A stretch of DNA of 64,000 nucleotides from Luteipulveratus mongoliensis (GTDB taxonomy: Bacteria; Actinomycetota; Actinomycetes; Actinomycetales; Dermatophilaceae). The notes beneath the pieces are model-generated. The model had not been told where the DNA came from. It was given only the letters and a program-made list of their open reading frames with translations, and ran no database searches. Positions 32,237 to 41,245 of this stretch are shown here, piece after piece (position 1 is the first letter of the stretch; the number at the start of each line of letters is the position of its first letter). The translations under genes and the position numbers were made by a program. Where the stretch lies: assembly GCF_001190945.1 (NCBI RefSeq), contig NZ_CP011112.1, positions 248,001 through 312,000 on the forward strand. The letters run 5' to 3'.

Positions 32237-33961
32237 GTGACCGAGTCCAACACGCCCAATCTGATCGTTCCGCCGAAGCGGCACGATCATGACCCTGACC
32301 TTCCGTCACGGAAGGTCATGGGCGATGCGGATGGTCGCATCCTCGATCCCCGTAACGCAGCGTCGGTGGCGGGTGTCAGTCCGCGTTCAACGGCCTACGT
32401 CGGACACCGGCTGACCATCTCGCTGCAGACGGATCGGGACAAGGTCATGCCGATCCTGGAGGAAGCCGCCGACCAGCTCGGGTGGGAGCTCGCTGAGGAC
32501 ACGCCGGGCGATGGCCGGGGACGCGCGAAGAAGGCGCGACAGACGGCGTACCTCCACGACGAGAGCGGCCCGCTCGGCGTGGCAACGGTCTCGATCGGAG
32601 TCAAGAAGGGCACTGTCGCGCAGACGCCGGACGGCTGGACGCTGCTGCAACGCGCACGCGCCAACCACTCCCTCGAGGACCTGGCCGGCGTCGCGCTGGA
32701 CCACGTCCTGGTGGCCAGCCACTCCGAGACGCCGACCGCGATGCGAATCACTCCCAACCCGGTCGGACGGGGCAACCCCGTAGGGCGGGGCAACCCCGTA
32801 GGACGCGGCAACCCCGTAGGGCGGGGCAACCCGGTCGGACGCGGCAACCCCGTCGGACGCGGCAACCCCGTAGGACGCGGCAACCCCGTAGGGCGGGGCA
32901 ACCCAGCCGATGAGGCGGCCACCAGCTACGCCGTCGCGTCGTACGGGCTGGCCGGCAGCGGCGGGCGCCAGCCGGTTGCGTTCCTTGGCCCGGCTCCGCA
33001 TCGACGTGCTGATCGGGACATCAAGGGCAGGCGCCCGGTCGTCGCGATTCTGGACACAGGCTGTGGCTCGCACCCCTGGCTCGACGGAATCGTCAAGACC
33101 GAAGTCAGGCTGGACGGCAAACCGATCGGCGACATCGACGCCGCAACGGACGGCGAGCGGAATCCCGATCAGACCGGACCGCTCGACGGTGGGCTCGATG
33201 ACCTGGCGGGTCACGGCACGTTCATCGCCGGTCTGGTCCACCAGGCGTGCCCGGACGCCGACATCGTCTCGTGGCGACTCATCAGCTCGGCCGGCGTCAT
33301 CGTGGAGTCGACCTGGCTGACCGCGCTGACGCAGATCGCTGAGCTGGCCCGACGCCATGCTTCCGGAGAGCCCGGGGGCCATCCGATCGACGTCCTCAAC
33401 CTGTCCTTCGGCTACTACCACGAGACCCCCGAGGACCTTCTGTTCGACTCGACGTTGCAGAAGATCCTGGATGTCCTGTCCTCCAGCGGCACGACGGTCG
33501 TGTGCTCAGTCGGCAACGACGCCACCGCTCGACCGTTCTATCCGGCCGCCCTCGCACCACACGATGGTGGGCTCAACGCGACACGCAAGAAGCTGCCCAT
33601 CGTCTCGGTCGGGGCGCTCAACCCGGACAACACGACGGTCGCCCTGTTCAGCAATAGCGGCAGCTGGGTGCGGACGTACGCTCCGGGGGCTTCCGTGATG
33701 AGCACGACGCCACCGTTCCAAGGTGGGCTCGAGCCCATCGCGCGGACGTCCGCTGAGGGCGAGGAGCGTGCCTCGATCGACCCCGACGACTTCACCAGCG
33801 GCTTCGCGCTGTGGAGCGGGACGTCTTTCGCCGCGCCCTACGTCGCCGGCCGGATCGCTCAGGTCCTGGCCAAGGATCTGCCTCCCAAGGCCGACGATGC
33901 GCGCAGCGCAGTTCGACGGGGTTGGAGGGCAGTCCGCGAAGTCACCGGCATCACGCCATGA
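32237..33961 (+). CDS. Cytoplasmic subtilisin-like S8 peptidase with NPVGRG repeats
   Basis: A 574-aa protease without signal peptide or membrane helix. Residues 1-170 form an N-terminal domain with an alpha/beta pattern (AYVGHRLTISLQTDRDKVMP...) that may be inhibitory or regulatory. Residues 174-221 are eight exact NPVGRG hexapeptides. The S8 domain follows with Asp273 (VAILDTGCG), His326 (GHGTFIAGL) and Ser530 (GTSFAAPYVAG), so the triad is intact. GGGGAGAGCTGTG marks GTG 32237. The CHAT gene starts 7 nt after its stop. The enzyme presumably acts inside the cell, perhaps on the CHAT protein or the sigma-factor partner. Confidence 0.93.
   Translation: MTESNTPNLIVPPKRHDHDPDLPSRKVMGDADGRILDPRNAASVAGVSPRSTAYVGHRLTISLQTDRDKVMPILEEAADQLGWELAEDTPGDGRGRAKKARQTAYLHDESGPLGVATVSIGVKKGTVAQTPDGWTLLQRARANHSLEDLAGVALDHVLVASHSETPTAMRITPNPVGRGNPVGRGNPVGRGNPVGRGNPVGRGNPVGRGNPVGRGNPVGRGNPADEAATSYAVASYGLAGSGGRQPVAFLGPAPHRRADRDIKGRRPVVAILDTGCGSHPWLDGIVKTEVRLDGKPIGDIDAATDGERNPDQTGPLDGGLDDLAGHGTFIAGLVHQACPDADIVSWRLISSAGVIVESTWLTALTQIAELARRHASGEPGGHPIDVLNLSFGYYHETPEDLLFDSTLQKILDVLSSSGTTVVCSVGNDATARPFYPAALAPHDGGLNATRKKLPIVSVGALNPDNTTVALFSNSGSWVRTYAPGASVMSTTPPFQGGLEPIARTSAEGEERASIDPDDFTSGFALWSGTSFAAPYVAGRIAQVLAKDLPPKADDARSAVRRGWRAVREVTGITP
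32756..32899 (+). repeat. Eight tandem 18-bp repeats inside the S8 gene
   Basis: The unit encodes Asn-Pro-Val-Gly-Arg-Gly and is present eight times without any amino-acid change. Synonymous differences (CCG/CCC, GTC/GTA, GGA/GGG, CGG/CGC) remain in the codons. The array forms a 48-residue linker between the N-terminal and catalytic domains. Confidence 0.97.
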
Positions 33962-33968
33962 TTGGTGG

Positions 33969-36467
33969 GTGCTGACTGCCTCGGAGCTGCATGAGCGTGG
34001 CCTGACCCAGAGTCGGGCGGGCCGCCATGCCCAGGCGCGCCGCACGCTCAGCGTTGCGCTGTCGCGGGCTAATGACAACGCGACGATCGCGCACATCGAG
34101 CTGAGTCTGGCGTGGGCTGAGTCCGAGCTCGGCACGGTCCAGGACGGCATCGATCTGTGCGAGCACGCACTCCAGCTGACCGGTGTGCCTGATCCGATTG
34201 TCGGTCTGATCTGGTCCCAGAAGGGGCTCCTGCACTCGTTGGCCGGCAACGGGTCAGCCGCGCTGGAGTCGTTTGCGACGGCTTCGCCGCTCCTCGACCT
34301 GCAGGAGCACGAGGCGATCGGCAACCTTCATCTCAATCGCGGTCTCGTCTACTTGCAGCGCGGCCAGGGAACCGCCGCGAGTGACGAGTTCGAGCGCGCC
34401 CTTGAACAGTTCGAACGAGCCGAGCTCTCGGAGGCGTGCGACAAGGCACGCCACAACCTCGGGTACGCCCGACTCGTCGCTGGCGACGTAGCCCGAGCCG
34501 TCAGCCTCATGGAGGAGGCGCGGACCGGGATGGATTCGCTCGGCCCTGTCTACGAGGCCGTCAGCGCACAGGACAGATCAGAAGCACTCATCGCGGCTGG
34601 TCTGCCCCACCAGGCGGCCGACAGCCTCCGCGAGGCCAGCGGAGTCCTCGGTCGCCGGGGGCTCCGTCAGAGCCAGGCCGAGGCGCTGCTCGTGCTCGCT
34701 CGGCTCAACATCGGCAACGACGAGCCGCGCGAGGCCCGCAAGATCGCTCGTCGGGCGGCGCGCTTGTTCAGCAACCGCGGTAGCGATGCCTGGGCGACTC
34801 GCGCTCAGGCCGTCGCGCTCTCGGCCGAGGTGGCCGCCGGCGTACGACGTCCTGCGCTGCTCGAGGAGGCGACCGACATCGCGGGCCGGCTGCGCGAGCA
34901 GGGTCTGGTTCACGACGCTTCGGCCGTGCTGCTGCAGTCGGCCCGGATGGCCGTACGCACGGGAGACCTGGCGGAGGCGCGGCGTCGCGTGCGCGGCGTA
35001 CGACAGCGTGCTGACGCTCCCCTCGAGAACCGGCTGCTGCAGCACGAGGTACGGGCCGAGCTGTCCCTCGCCGGGCGGCGGCGCGCGGACGCCATGCAGC
35101 ACGTACGCGATGGGCTGGCCGAGCTGCACGACTGGCAGTCGTCGTTCGGGAGCCTCGACCTGCAGAGCTCCGTCGTCGGTCACGGTCGCACGCTCGCGCA
35201 GGCCGGCCTTCGGCTCGCTGTCGAGGACGGGCACCCCGGGGTCGTGCTCGAGTGGACCGAACGCGCTCGTGCACTGACGACTCGCGTCGCTCCAGTGCGA
35301 CCGCCGGACAACCCCGAAGGTGTGGAGCAGCTGCAGGAGCTGCGCGAGATCCACGCGGCCATCCGGGCGGCAGACACCGCTGGCGACAGTGTCACCGGGC
35401 TCGTGCGCAAGTCGTCACGCCTGCAGCAGCAGATCCGCGAAAGAGCTTGGCACGACCCAGGATCCGGCCTTGTCACCGAACCGGCCACCCTCGACACGCT
35501 GATGGCTCAGCTGGCGATCCACGACGGTGTGATGCTCGTCCACCTCGTCACGCACAGCGGGCAGCTGCGACTCCTGGTCGCCACCGGAGACGAGGCGCGC
35601 CTCGTCGATCTCGGCCGTTTCGAACCTGTGAAGCGCATCCTCCAAGGCCTGCAGGCCGACCTCGACATGTCTGCCGCGCACCTGCCCGCCCAGCTGCGCG
35701 AAGTCGTCCATGCCAGCCTGGCCGATCGTCTCGCCACGCTCTCCGATCATCTGATCGCGCCGGCCGCGGACCTGATCGCCGACCGGCCCGTGCTCGTTGT
35801 GCCGACAGGCGGTCTCGCCGGGACGCCCTGGACCCTTCTCCCGGATCTCGCCGGCCATCCGCTCACGATGCCGCGATCAGCGTCGCTCTGGCTCACGCAT
35901 CAGGAAGCTGGCGAAAAGCCCCCGGGCACAGCGGCTTTCGTCGCCGGACCGCGCGTGGCACGTGCTGACGAGGAGGTACGCCGGTCGGCTGCAGCCTGGG
36001 GTCGTGGCGCGTCTGTGCTCGCCGGGTCGGCGGCGACCGCGGAGAAGGTCAGCGCCGGCGCGGCGCAGGCCGACGTCTTGCACGTCGCCGCACACGGGCG
36101 TCACTCGGCGGACAACCCCCTGTTCTCCGGTCTGGAGCTGGCCGACGGACCGTGGTTCGGCTACGACATCGACCGGCTCGCCTCGGTGCCGCGCACCGTC
36201 GTCCTCTCGTCATGTGAGCTGGGCCGCTCCACGGTTCGATGGGGTGAGGAAGCGATCGGCATGACCGTCGCCTGGCTGCATGCCGGCGCAGAGACCGTCA
36301 TCGCCGCTCCCGCGAGCGTCGATGACGACGTCGCCTGCGAAGTCCTGGCCGGGACGCACGCGAGGTTGGCGGCCGGCCGGCTCCCGTCGTACGCCCTGGC
36401 TGAGGCGACCGCGGAGCTGGACCTCGACGTACCCAGCTCGTTCATGTGCTTCGGCGCCGGCTGGTAG
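33969..36467 (+). CDS. TPR-CHAT protease (caspase-like)
   Basis: An 832-aa protein. Residues 1 to about 500 are helical TPR-like repeats (for example ELHERGLTQSRAGRHAQARR and NLHLNRGLVYLQRGQGTAAS). The C-terminal CHAT domain (about 540-832) has the catalytic dyad His709 in HVAAHGRH and Cys749 in VVLSSCELGRS, and the usual start VLVVPTGGLAGTPWTLLPDL. CHAT is the caspase-HetF-TPR peptidase family linked to regulated proteolysis and cell-death-type defence. I used GTG 33969, 7 nt after the S8 stop; the frame is open further upstream inside the S8 gene. Intact catalytic residues argue for an active enzyme. Confidence 0.92.
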   Translation: MLTASELHERGLTQSRAGRHAQARRTLSVALSRANDNATIAHIELSLAWAESELGTVQDGIDLCEHALQLTGVPDPIVGLIWSQKGLLHSLAGNGSAALESFATASPLLDLQEHEAIGNLHLNRGLVYLQRGQGTAASDEFERALEQFERAELSEACDKARHNLGYARLVAGDVARAVSLMEEARTGMDSLGPVYEAVSAQDRSEALIAAGLPHQAADSLREASGVLGRRGLRQSQAEALLVLARLNIGNDEPREARKIARRAARLFSNRGSDAWATRAQAVALSAEVAAGVRRPALLEEATDIAGRLREQGLVHDASAVLLQSARMAVRTGDLAEARRRVRGVRQRADAPLENRLLQHEVRAELSLAGRRRADAMQHVRDGLAELHDWQSSFGSLDLQSSVVGHGRTLAQAGLRLAVEDGHPGVVLEWTERARALTTRVAPVRPPDNPEGVEQLQELREIHAAIRAADTAGDSVTGLVRKSSRLQQQIRERAWHDPGSGLVTEPATLDTLMAQLAIHDGVMLVHLVTHSGQLRLLVATGDEARLVDLGRFEPVKRILQGLQADLDMSAAHLPAQLREVVHASLADRLATLSDHLIAPAADLIADRPVLVVPTGGLAGTPWTLLPDLAGHPLTMPRSASLWLTHQEAGEKPPGTAAFVAGPRVARADEEVRRSAAAWGRGASVLAGSAATAEKVSAGAAQADVLHVAAHGRHSADNPLFSGLELADGPWFGYDIDRLASVPRTVVLSSCELGRSTVRWGEEAIGMTVAWLHAGAETVIAAPASVDDDVACEVLAGTHARLAAGRLPSYALAEATAELDLDVPSSFMCFGAGW

Positions 36468-36651
36468 GTCGCTCAGACCTCGATCTCAATATGTGAGACG
36501 GGCGAATGGGGGCGTATCACCGGTGAATCGGGCCGCTCTTCCCTCATGTCAGCTGATGACAGCGTGACACCTCGGCCTACCGGCGCCGCCTAGCGCCTGG
36601 CTCGAGGGAAGGCGGCCCACGGTTGGGGGACTTTCGGCCGCCGATGCATGA

Positions 36652-36690
36652 CCGATGGGCGTGGCTGCTGGAGGGGGTCACGCCCATCGG
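36652..36690. terminator. Hairpin downstream of the CHAT gene
   Basis: CCGATGGGCGTG (36652-36663) pairs perfectly with CACGCCCATCGG (36679-36690). It lies between the convergent CHAT and GNAT genes in a 280-bp gap that otherwise holds no ORF I can support and one family B repeat. Confidence 0.7.
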
Positions 36691-36704
36691 GCATGCCGCA
36701 CCTT

Positions 36705-36749
36705 GGTCTCGATACGGCTCGGCTAGCGCCTCGCCTACTCGACCAGCGG
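36705..36749. repeat. REP-like family B half element
   Basis: GGTCTCGATACGGCTCGGCT followed by CGCCTCGCCTACTCGACCAG is one inverted arm of the element seen at 25445, 37422 and 46706. It ends directly before the GNAT stop codon. Confidence 0.85.
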
Positions 36750-37295
36750 TTACGCGGGGCGCAGGTCGCGGACGTGCAGCACCCGGTCGAGGCGGTGCAC
36801 ATCGTCGGGTGCGACGAAGTGCGGGAGTCGCCCGTACTCGCGGAAACCGCACGACAGGTACAGCTGCTCAGCCCCGAGGTTGTCACCGCGGAAGTCCAGC
36901 GTCAGCATCTCGACGCCGGCGTCTGTCGCCGTGAGCACGAGTTCCTCGACCAAGGAACGGGCCACCCCGCGCCGCCGGAAGTCCAGGCTCACCGCGACCT
37001 TCTCGAGGTCAGCGTGCGGGCGATAGGTCGGCCGCAGATAGCGCCGCCAGAAGCCCATCCCGGCCAGCCGGTCATCGACCGACGCAATCACCAGGCGGGC
37101 GTCCTTCGGGCCGTCATCCACGACTTCCCAGAGGAGGTCTGCGACCTCGGCACGGCTCGGAGGACTGGTCCATCCGAGCGCGGCACCATCGGCCACCAAA
37201 GTTTGCAGCAAAATGGCCGCCTGATCAGTGAAATCTGTTGTCAGGTGGTGGTTTTCGACAGTGTGGCAACGGATCGCCAGAGCATTCGACGACAT
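36750..37295 (-). CDS. GNAT-family N-acetyltransferase
   Basis: A 181-aa acetyltransferase. The acetyl-CoA site is DLEKVAVSLDFRRRGVARSL (R-x2-G-x-A motif), followed by EMLTLDFRGDNLGAEQLYLS and CGFREYGRLPHF, the usual GNAT C-terminal strand. The acceptor is unknown. I used ATG 37295; an in-frame start at 37340 is less likely. The gene ends in a family B repeat. Confidence 0.88.
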   Translation of the reverse strand: MSSNALAIRCHTVENHHLTTDFTDQAAILLQTLVADGAALGWTSPPSRAEVADLLWEVVDDGPKDARLVIASVDDRLAGMGFWRRYLRPTYRPHADLEKVAVSLDFRRRGVARSLVEELVLTATDAGVEMLTLDFRGDNLGAEQLYLSCGFREYGRLPHFVAPDDVHRLDRVLHVRDLRPA

Positions 37296-37421
37296 GGGCT
37301 CATCGTGGCACTCAGTTGGCCGATTTAGCGGATCGCGCACGCACCGTCCCGACCCGTGATCCAGTCTTTACCTCCCCGTGACCAGCGGCCGCGAACGACC
37401 CGCCGTGTGGTGGGACCCAAG

Positions 37422-37525
37422 GCTGGTCGAGTAGGCGAGGCGCCAGCCGAGGCGTATCGAGACCCGGTGAGCGCGCGCACCGGGTCTCGATACGCCTCCG
37501 CTGGCGCTCCGGCTACTCGACCAGC
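37422..37525. repeat. REP-like family B long hairpin
   Basis: GCTGGTCGAGTAG at 37422 is mirrored by CTACTCGACCAGC ending at 37525. Inner arms GGCGTATCGAGACCC and GGGTCTCGATACGCC flank a GTGAGCGCGCGCAC centre. This is a complete copy of the family, located between the GNAT promoter and the beta-helix gene's 3' end. Confidence 0.92.
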
Positions 37526-37538
37526 GAGGGCGTGGTGG

Positions 37539-39455
37539 CTAGGTCTTCTTGAGGAGGCCGGTGACCCCGGCGAGGAGCAGACCGCTGAGCATCCAGCCGA
37601 ACGCCTTCAGCACGACCAGACCCCACGAGATCCATTGGTAATTCTCGGAACTCGGCGCCCACATCGGACTCTGCAGCGCGCCGATCGGCGTGACAGTGGT
37701 CAGCGCGTAGGGCACCGGATCGAAGCATGGATAGTCGGCCGCGATCTCCTTGCAGGGAGTGCTGCCGGTGATCGGCTCACCGTGGTGGGTCGTGTCGCCA
37801 GTGACGTCGGCGTACCCCAGAGGGTCGGCCATCACGAACGCGCGATGGTTGGTCGCGCAGATGCCGCAGCTGAGAATGATCACGAGCGCCAGCGGGATCA
37901 TCGGCCAGAACGGGTGGTAGCCGTAGCCCACCAGCCAGCGATAGCCCCACTCGTAGGGCTTGGCGTACCACTTGGTGTTGTAGCGGGTGTCGCGAACCGC
38001 TGCCTGGTAGCGCAGCCAGTTGGCGTCGACGGACGCGCCGGCGCGGTCGTAGACCGACGCGACCTCGTGCCAGGGCTGCGAGGCGAACCGATCGCCGCCC
38101 TCGGGGGTCGGTGCGGTGTCCAGCCACCGGGCGACGGCGTCACGGTCGCTGCGCAGCGGGCCGTCCAGGTCCTTCAGCTCCCACCCGATCGCGTCGAGCC
38201 TGGCCTTGGTCAGCTCGGCATCCTCCTCACCGGTCTTGCTGACGATCAGGTCGCCGATCTCGGCGCGCCGCAGGCTGATTCGGCCCTCGATGTCTGGCCG
38301 CCGGTCAAGCAGGAGTGCGGCGATCTCAGCACGGTAGAGCTGCAGCGCATCCCCGTTGGCACGTGACAGATGCACGCCCGTGAGATCCATGGGGCCCTTG
38401 ATCTTGGCGCGTTTGGCACGCACCGTGCCCTTGACGGTCAGACCCGTGGCGAACAGGTAGCCGCTCAGGCGCAGCCCGTCGAGCGTCAGCGCGTCGCCGT
38501 CGTGCTCGCTGAGCCGAGCGTTCTTGAAGACCACGTCGCCGTCGATCTCCGCGAGCCGTGCACGCACCTCACCGGAGGCGGTCATGTCCTCAGCGATCAC
38601 ACCGCCCCGGATCACCGCGTTGTCCAGCGTCAGCGCGTGCAGCTTGCTCCATTGCCCGTCGGGCGTGGTCGATGCCCGCTCATGGGGTTTGCTCAGTCGC
38701 GCGCCGGCCAGGCTCAGGTGCCCCAGCTCGACACCACGAGCTCGGACCTCGCCGCGCGCCAACATCCTTCTCGCGATCAGGGCGCCGGTCACGACCGCGC
38801 CGTCCAGCTTCAGGGAGTCGCCCTTCGGGTTGGTCAGCTGGGCCTCGGTCAGGTCGAATCGTCCGGCCAGATGGGCCCGTACCGCCGTGACCACTCCGGT
38901 CGAGATCAGGCCGACGGCTGTCACCGGCCCGCTGATCCGGGCACCGTCGAGGCACAGCGTGGTGGCCCCCGGGTTGGTCAGTCGGACGTCGCTCAGTTCG
39001 ACCGGCCCGCCGACCTGAATCTCCGACAGCTGCAACTCGCCCGTGAAGACGGCCCCTTGTGCAGAGATCTGCTGGGCGATGTTCGCGCCGACCAGCGTGA
39101 TCCCCGCCAGGCGCGAGCCACGCAGGTCGAGCCGGCGGATGCTGGCCCCCGAGCCCAGGACCTTCTCACGGACGTCGCACTGCACCAGCGACAGCTCACC
39201 CAGTGCGGGGACGTCATCCAGGTCCAGCTGACCCTCGATGCGCGCGCCGCGGATCCGCAGGTCCGCGGCTCGGCCGCCCGTGCTGACCAGCGCACTCAGG
39301 AGGGCGGCGGCAGGGATCGTACGATCACCACGCCACGACGATGAGTCCTCCGGTGAGAGGTCCTCGTCCTCGACCTCGGGCGCGAGGTCGATCACGTCGC
39401 CCACCTCGAGCGCCGCTCGGATGCGCTGGTCCCAGTCTTCGATGTCCCCTGTCAC
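37539..39455 (-). CDS. Membrane protein with pentapeptide-like beta-helix repeats
   Basis: A 638-aa protein. Residues about 60-440 consist of irregular repeats with a leucine/valine/alanine every fifth position (RIRGARIEGQLDLDDVPALG, LDLRGSRLAGITLVGANIAQ), typical of a right-handed beta-helix related to pentapeptide-repeat proteins. The C-terminus has two or three membrane helices (FWPMIPLALVIILSCGICA; LVVLKAFGWMLSGLLLAGVT) separated by a loop with a CKEIAADYPC cysteine pair. Streptomyces homologues are usually labelled 'membrane-associated oxidoreductase' without evidence. There is no signal peptide, so the beta-helix is cytoplasmic. It is divergent from the cysteine-peptidase operon, 156 bp apart. 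Confidence 0.8.
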   Translation of the reverse strand: MTGDIEDWDQRIRAALEVGDVIDLAPEVEDEDLSPEDSSSWRGDRTIPAAALLSALVSTGGRAADLRIRGARIEGQLDLDDVPALGELSLVQCDVREKVLGSGASIRRLDLRGSRLAGITLVGANIAQQISAQGAVFTGELQLSEIQVGGPVELSDVRLTNPGATTLCLDGARISGPVTAVGLISTGVVTAVRAHLAGRFDLTEAQLTNPKGDSLKLDGAVVTGALIARRMLARGEVRARGVELGHLSLAGARLSKPHERASTTPDGQWSKLHALTLDNAVIRGGVIAEDMTASGEVRARLAEIDGDVVFKNARLSEHDGDALTLDGLRLSGYLFATGLTVKGTVRAKRAKIKGPMDLTGVHLSRANGDALQLYRAEIAALLLDRRPDIEGRISLRRAEIGDLIVSKTGEEDAELTKARLDAIGWELKDLDGPLRSDRDAVARWLDTAPTPEGGDRFASQPWHEVASVYDRAGASVDANWLRYQAAVRDTRYNTKWYAKPYEWGYRWLVGYGYHPFWPMIPLALVIILSCGICATNHRAFVMADPLGYADVTGDTTHHGEPITGSTPCKEIAADYPCFDPVPYALTTVTPIGALQSPMWAPSSENYQWISWGLVVLKAFGWMLSGLLLAGVTGLLKKT

Positions 39456-39611
39456 GCTGAGCGATCCTGTCAGGTCACATCGTTGTCACGTGGGCCTTCG
39501 CCATTCCCCGTGATCGCCCCGGTCGCGATCGCGGTATCACGGTGCGCCGCGTCGCCCTCCTAGTTGTGTCGGCCCCCGCACCGGAGACCGCCGGGACGAG
39601 GGAGCAGGACC

Positions 39612-40736
39612 ATGGCCAAAGAGCAGATCAACATTGCGGCCGTACAGGCGGCCGTCGCCGACACCGATGGCGCTGACTGGGAGGCCGGCGAGAATCACCT
39701 CACCGCGTTGACCGCCAAGCAGCGCCGCATCCGCCTCGGCGTGCCGGTACCCGACGACAGCCATCGCGCCGCCCTCGAGCGGCGAGCAGCAGGCGTGCGT
39801 GCAGCAGGCCCACAAACCCTTGACGCCGGGCCGGCCGCGGATGCCGGAGCGGCCGCGTCGTTCGACCTCCGCAACGTCTCGGGACAGAGCTATGTCAGTG
39901 GGATCCGCGACCAGGGGTCGTGCGGTTCGTGCGTGTCCTTCGGGAGCGTGGCCGTCATGGAAGGCACGGCACGGTACGCCCGCAGGATGCCTGCGCTCGC
40001 GGTCGACCTGTCGGAGGCGCACCTGTTCTACGGACACGGCGGCACCGTCGGCGTCACCTGCCTCACCGGTTGGCTGCCCCTCCCCGCGCTGACGTTCTGC
40101 ACGACCAAGGGAATCACCTACGAGACCGAGTTCCCTTACACACCAGGCAATTCCGGTGGCGGATCTGCTCCGTCTGGTTGGGAGAGCCACCGCGCTCGCG
40201 CGACCGGGACCGCCGACCTGACCAACAAGATCGCCGCGATCAAGCAACATCTGGTCGATGTCGGTCCGGTCACCGGCTGCTTCATCGTCTACACCGACTT
40301 CTACAGCTACTCCGCCGGCGTCTACAAGCACGTGACCGGAGCGGAAGAGGGCGGCCACTGCGTCGCCATCGTCGGGTACGACGACGCCAAGCGTGCGTGG
40401 ATCATCAAGAACAGCTGGGGAACCGGTTGGGGCATGGGCGGATTCGGCTACATCGGATACGGCGAGTGCCTCATCGACACCTGGTCCAACATCGGCGTCA
40501 CCGGAGTCCGGCTGCGCACGTGGACCGCTGCGAAGAAGGTGCTCGGTGGCTACGGCTCGGGCTACGACCGCAGCGGCTGGGTCTACGTCCAGGACAACGG
40601 CTGGCTGCACGTCGGAGGTACGACGAGCACGGCCCACGTCGCGATGTTCGCCGACCTGCTGACTGCCAAGGGAAAGGGCGCCTTCGTCAACGCCTACGAG
40701 GACGAAGGCCTCATCACCCAGGCCTACGCGTACTGA
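39612..40736 (+). CDS. Papain-like (C1) cysteine peptidase, no signal peptide
   Basis: A 374-aa enzyme. Residues 1-80 form a short pro-region (IAAVQAAVADTDGADWEAGE... RRIRLGVPVPDD). The C1A catalytic domain follows with Cys107 in QGSCGSCVSF, His249 in GGHCVAIVGYD and Asn267 in IKNSWGTGWG, so the triad is intact. Residues about 305-374 are an extra C-terminal domain beyond the papain fold. I used ATG 39612 (GAGCAGG upstream). No export signal is visible, so it should be intracellular. It is followed by a small gene with a similar C-terminal domain and by a chagasin-like inhibitor gene, making a three-gene unit. Confidence 0.93.
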   Translation: MAKEQINIAAVQAAVADTDGADWEAGENHLTALTAKQRRIRLGVPVPDDSHRAALERRAAGVRAAGPQTLDAGPAADAGAAASFDLRNVSGQSYVSGIRDQGSCGSCVSFGSVAVMEGTARYARRMPALAVDLSEAHLFYGHGGTVGVTCLTGWLPLPALTFCTTKGITYETEFPYTPGNSGGGSAPSGWESHRARATGTADLTNKIAAIKQHLVDVGPVTGCFIVYTDFYSYSAGVYKHVTGAEEGGHCVAIVGYDDAKRAWIIKNSWGTGWGMGGFGYIGYGECLIDTWSNIGVTGVRLRTWTAAKKVLGGYGSGYDRSGWVYVQDNGWLHVGGTTSTAHVAMFADLLTAKGKGAFVNAYEDEGLITQAYAY

Positions 40737-40761
40737 CCGCACGAGACTCAAGGAGAACGTC

Positions 40762-41232
40762 ATGCCCACCAAGACCACACGCACCCGCAAGGCCGCCCCA
40801 AAGGCGAGTATCCCTCGTACGGCCGCCTACTCGGCCCCCACGACGGAAGTCGCGCCCGATCCACACCCGCTCAGTGACGCCGAGCTCCAGCTGATGGCCG
40901 GCGATGCGTCGACGGCCGACGCAGCGGCTGATGACGCGTACGCGCCCGAGCCCACGATGCAGCCGCCTGGCACCGCGGTAGCGGCCGGCTACACCGCGGC
41001 GACCGCGGCGGCGGCGATCACGGGCCAGAAGGTCACCGCCCTCTGGGCCGAGCAGACGAACCGCAACGCTCAGATCCACCTGCAGACCGCGGGCTGGAAG
41101 AAGCTCGGTCGCCAAACCGATTCCGGCTCAACGGTATTGACGCTGCTCGCTGCTCACGCTCAGTCGTCGGGGATCGCTCCGGTCGCCCAAGAGGACCCTC
41201 CGGGCTCGATCATGTCGATGTACGTCTGGTGA
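40762..41232 (+). CDS. Peptidase-linked small protein sharing the peptidase's C-terminal domain
   Basis: A 156-aa protein, 25 bp after the cysteine peptidase; AAGGAGAA precedes ATG. Residues 1-80 are basic, then Ala/Pro-rich and probably disordered. Residues about 85-156 align with the C-terminal extension of the peptidase: KV-x-W/Y..., then QTAGW against QDNGW, then an LLAAHAQSSG against LLTAKGKGAF region, and both end in an aromatic pair. Identity is low (roughly a quarter by eye), so the relation is likely but unproven. No known family. It could be a substrate, targeting factor or decoy subunit of the peptidase. Confidence 0.7.
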   Translation: MPTKTTRTRKAAPKASIPRTAAYSAPTTEVAPDPHPLSDAELQLMAGDASTADAAADDAYAPEPTMQPPGTAVAAGYTAATAAAAITGQKVTALWAEQTNRNAQIHLQTAGWKKLGRQTDSGSTVLTLLAAHAQSSGIAPVAQEDPPGSIMSMYVW

Positions 41233-41245
41233 CCGAGACACCCTC

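Noticed and set aside
32756-32899. Tandem repeats as a possible CRISPR or minisatellite outside genes
   Set aside because: The repeats are in frame and encode eight exact hexapeptides inside an intact protease gene.
38370-39344. 324-codon plus-strand frame opposite the beta-helix protein
   Set aside because: Its repeats are only the complement of the beta-helix codon pattern.
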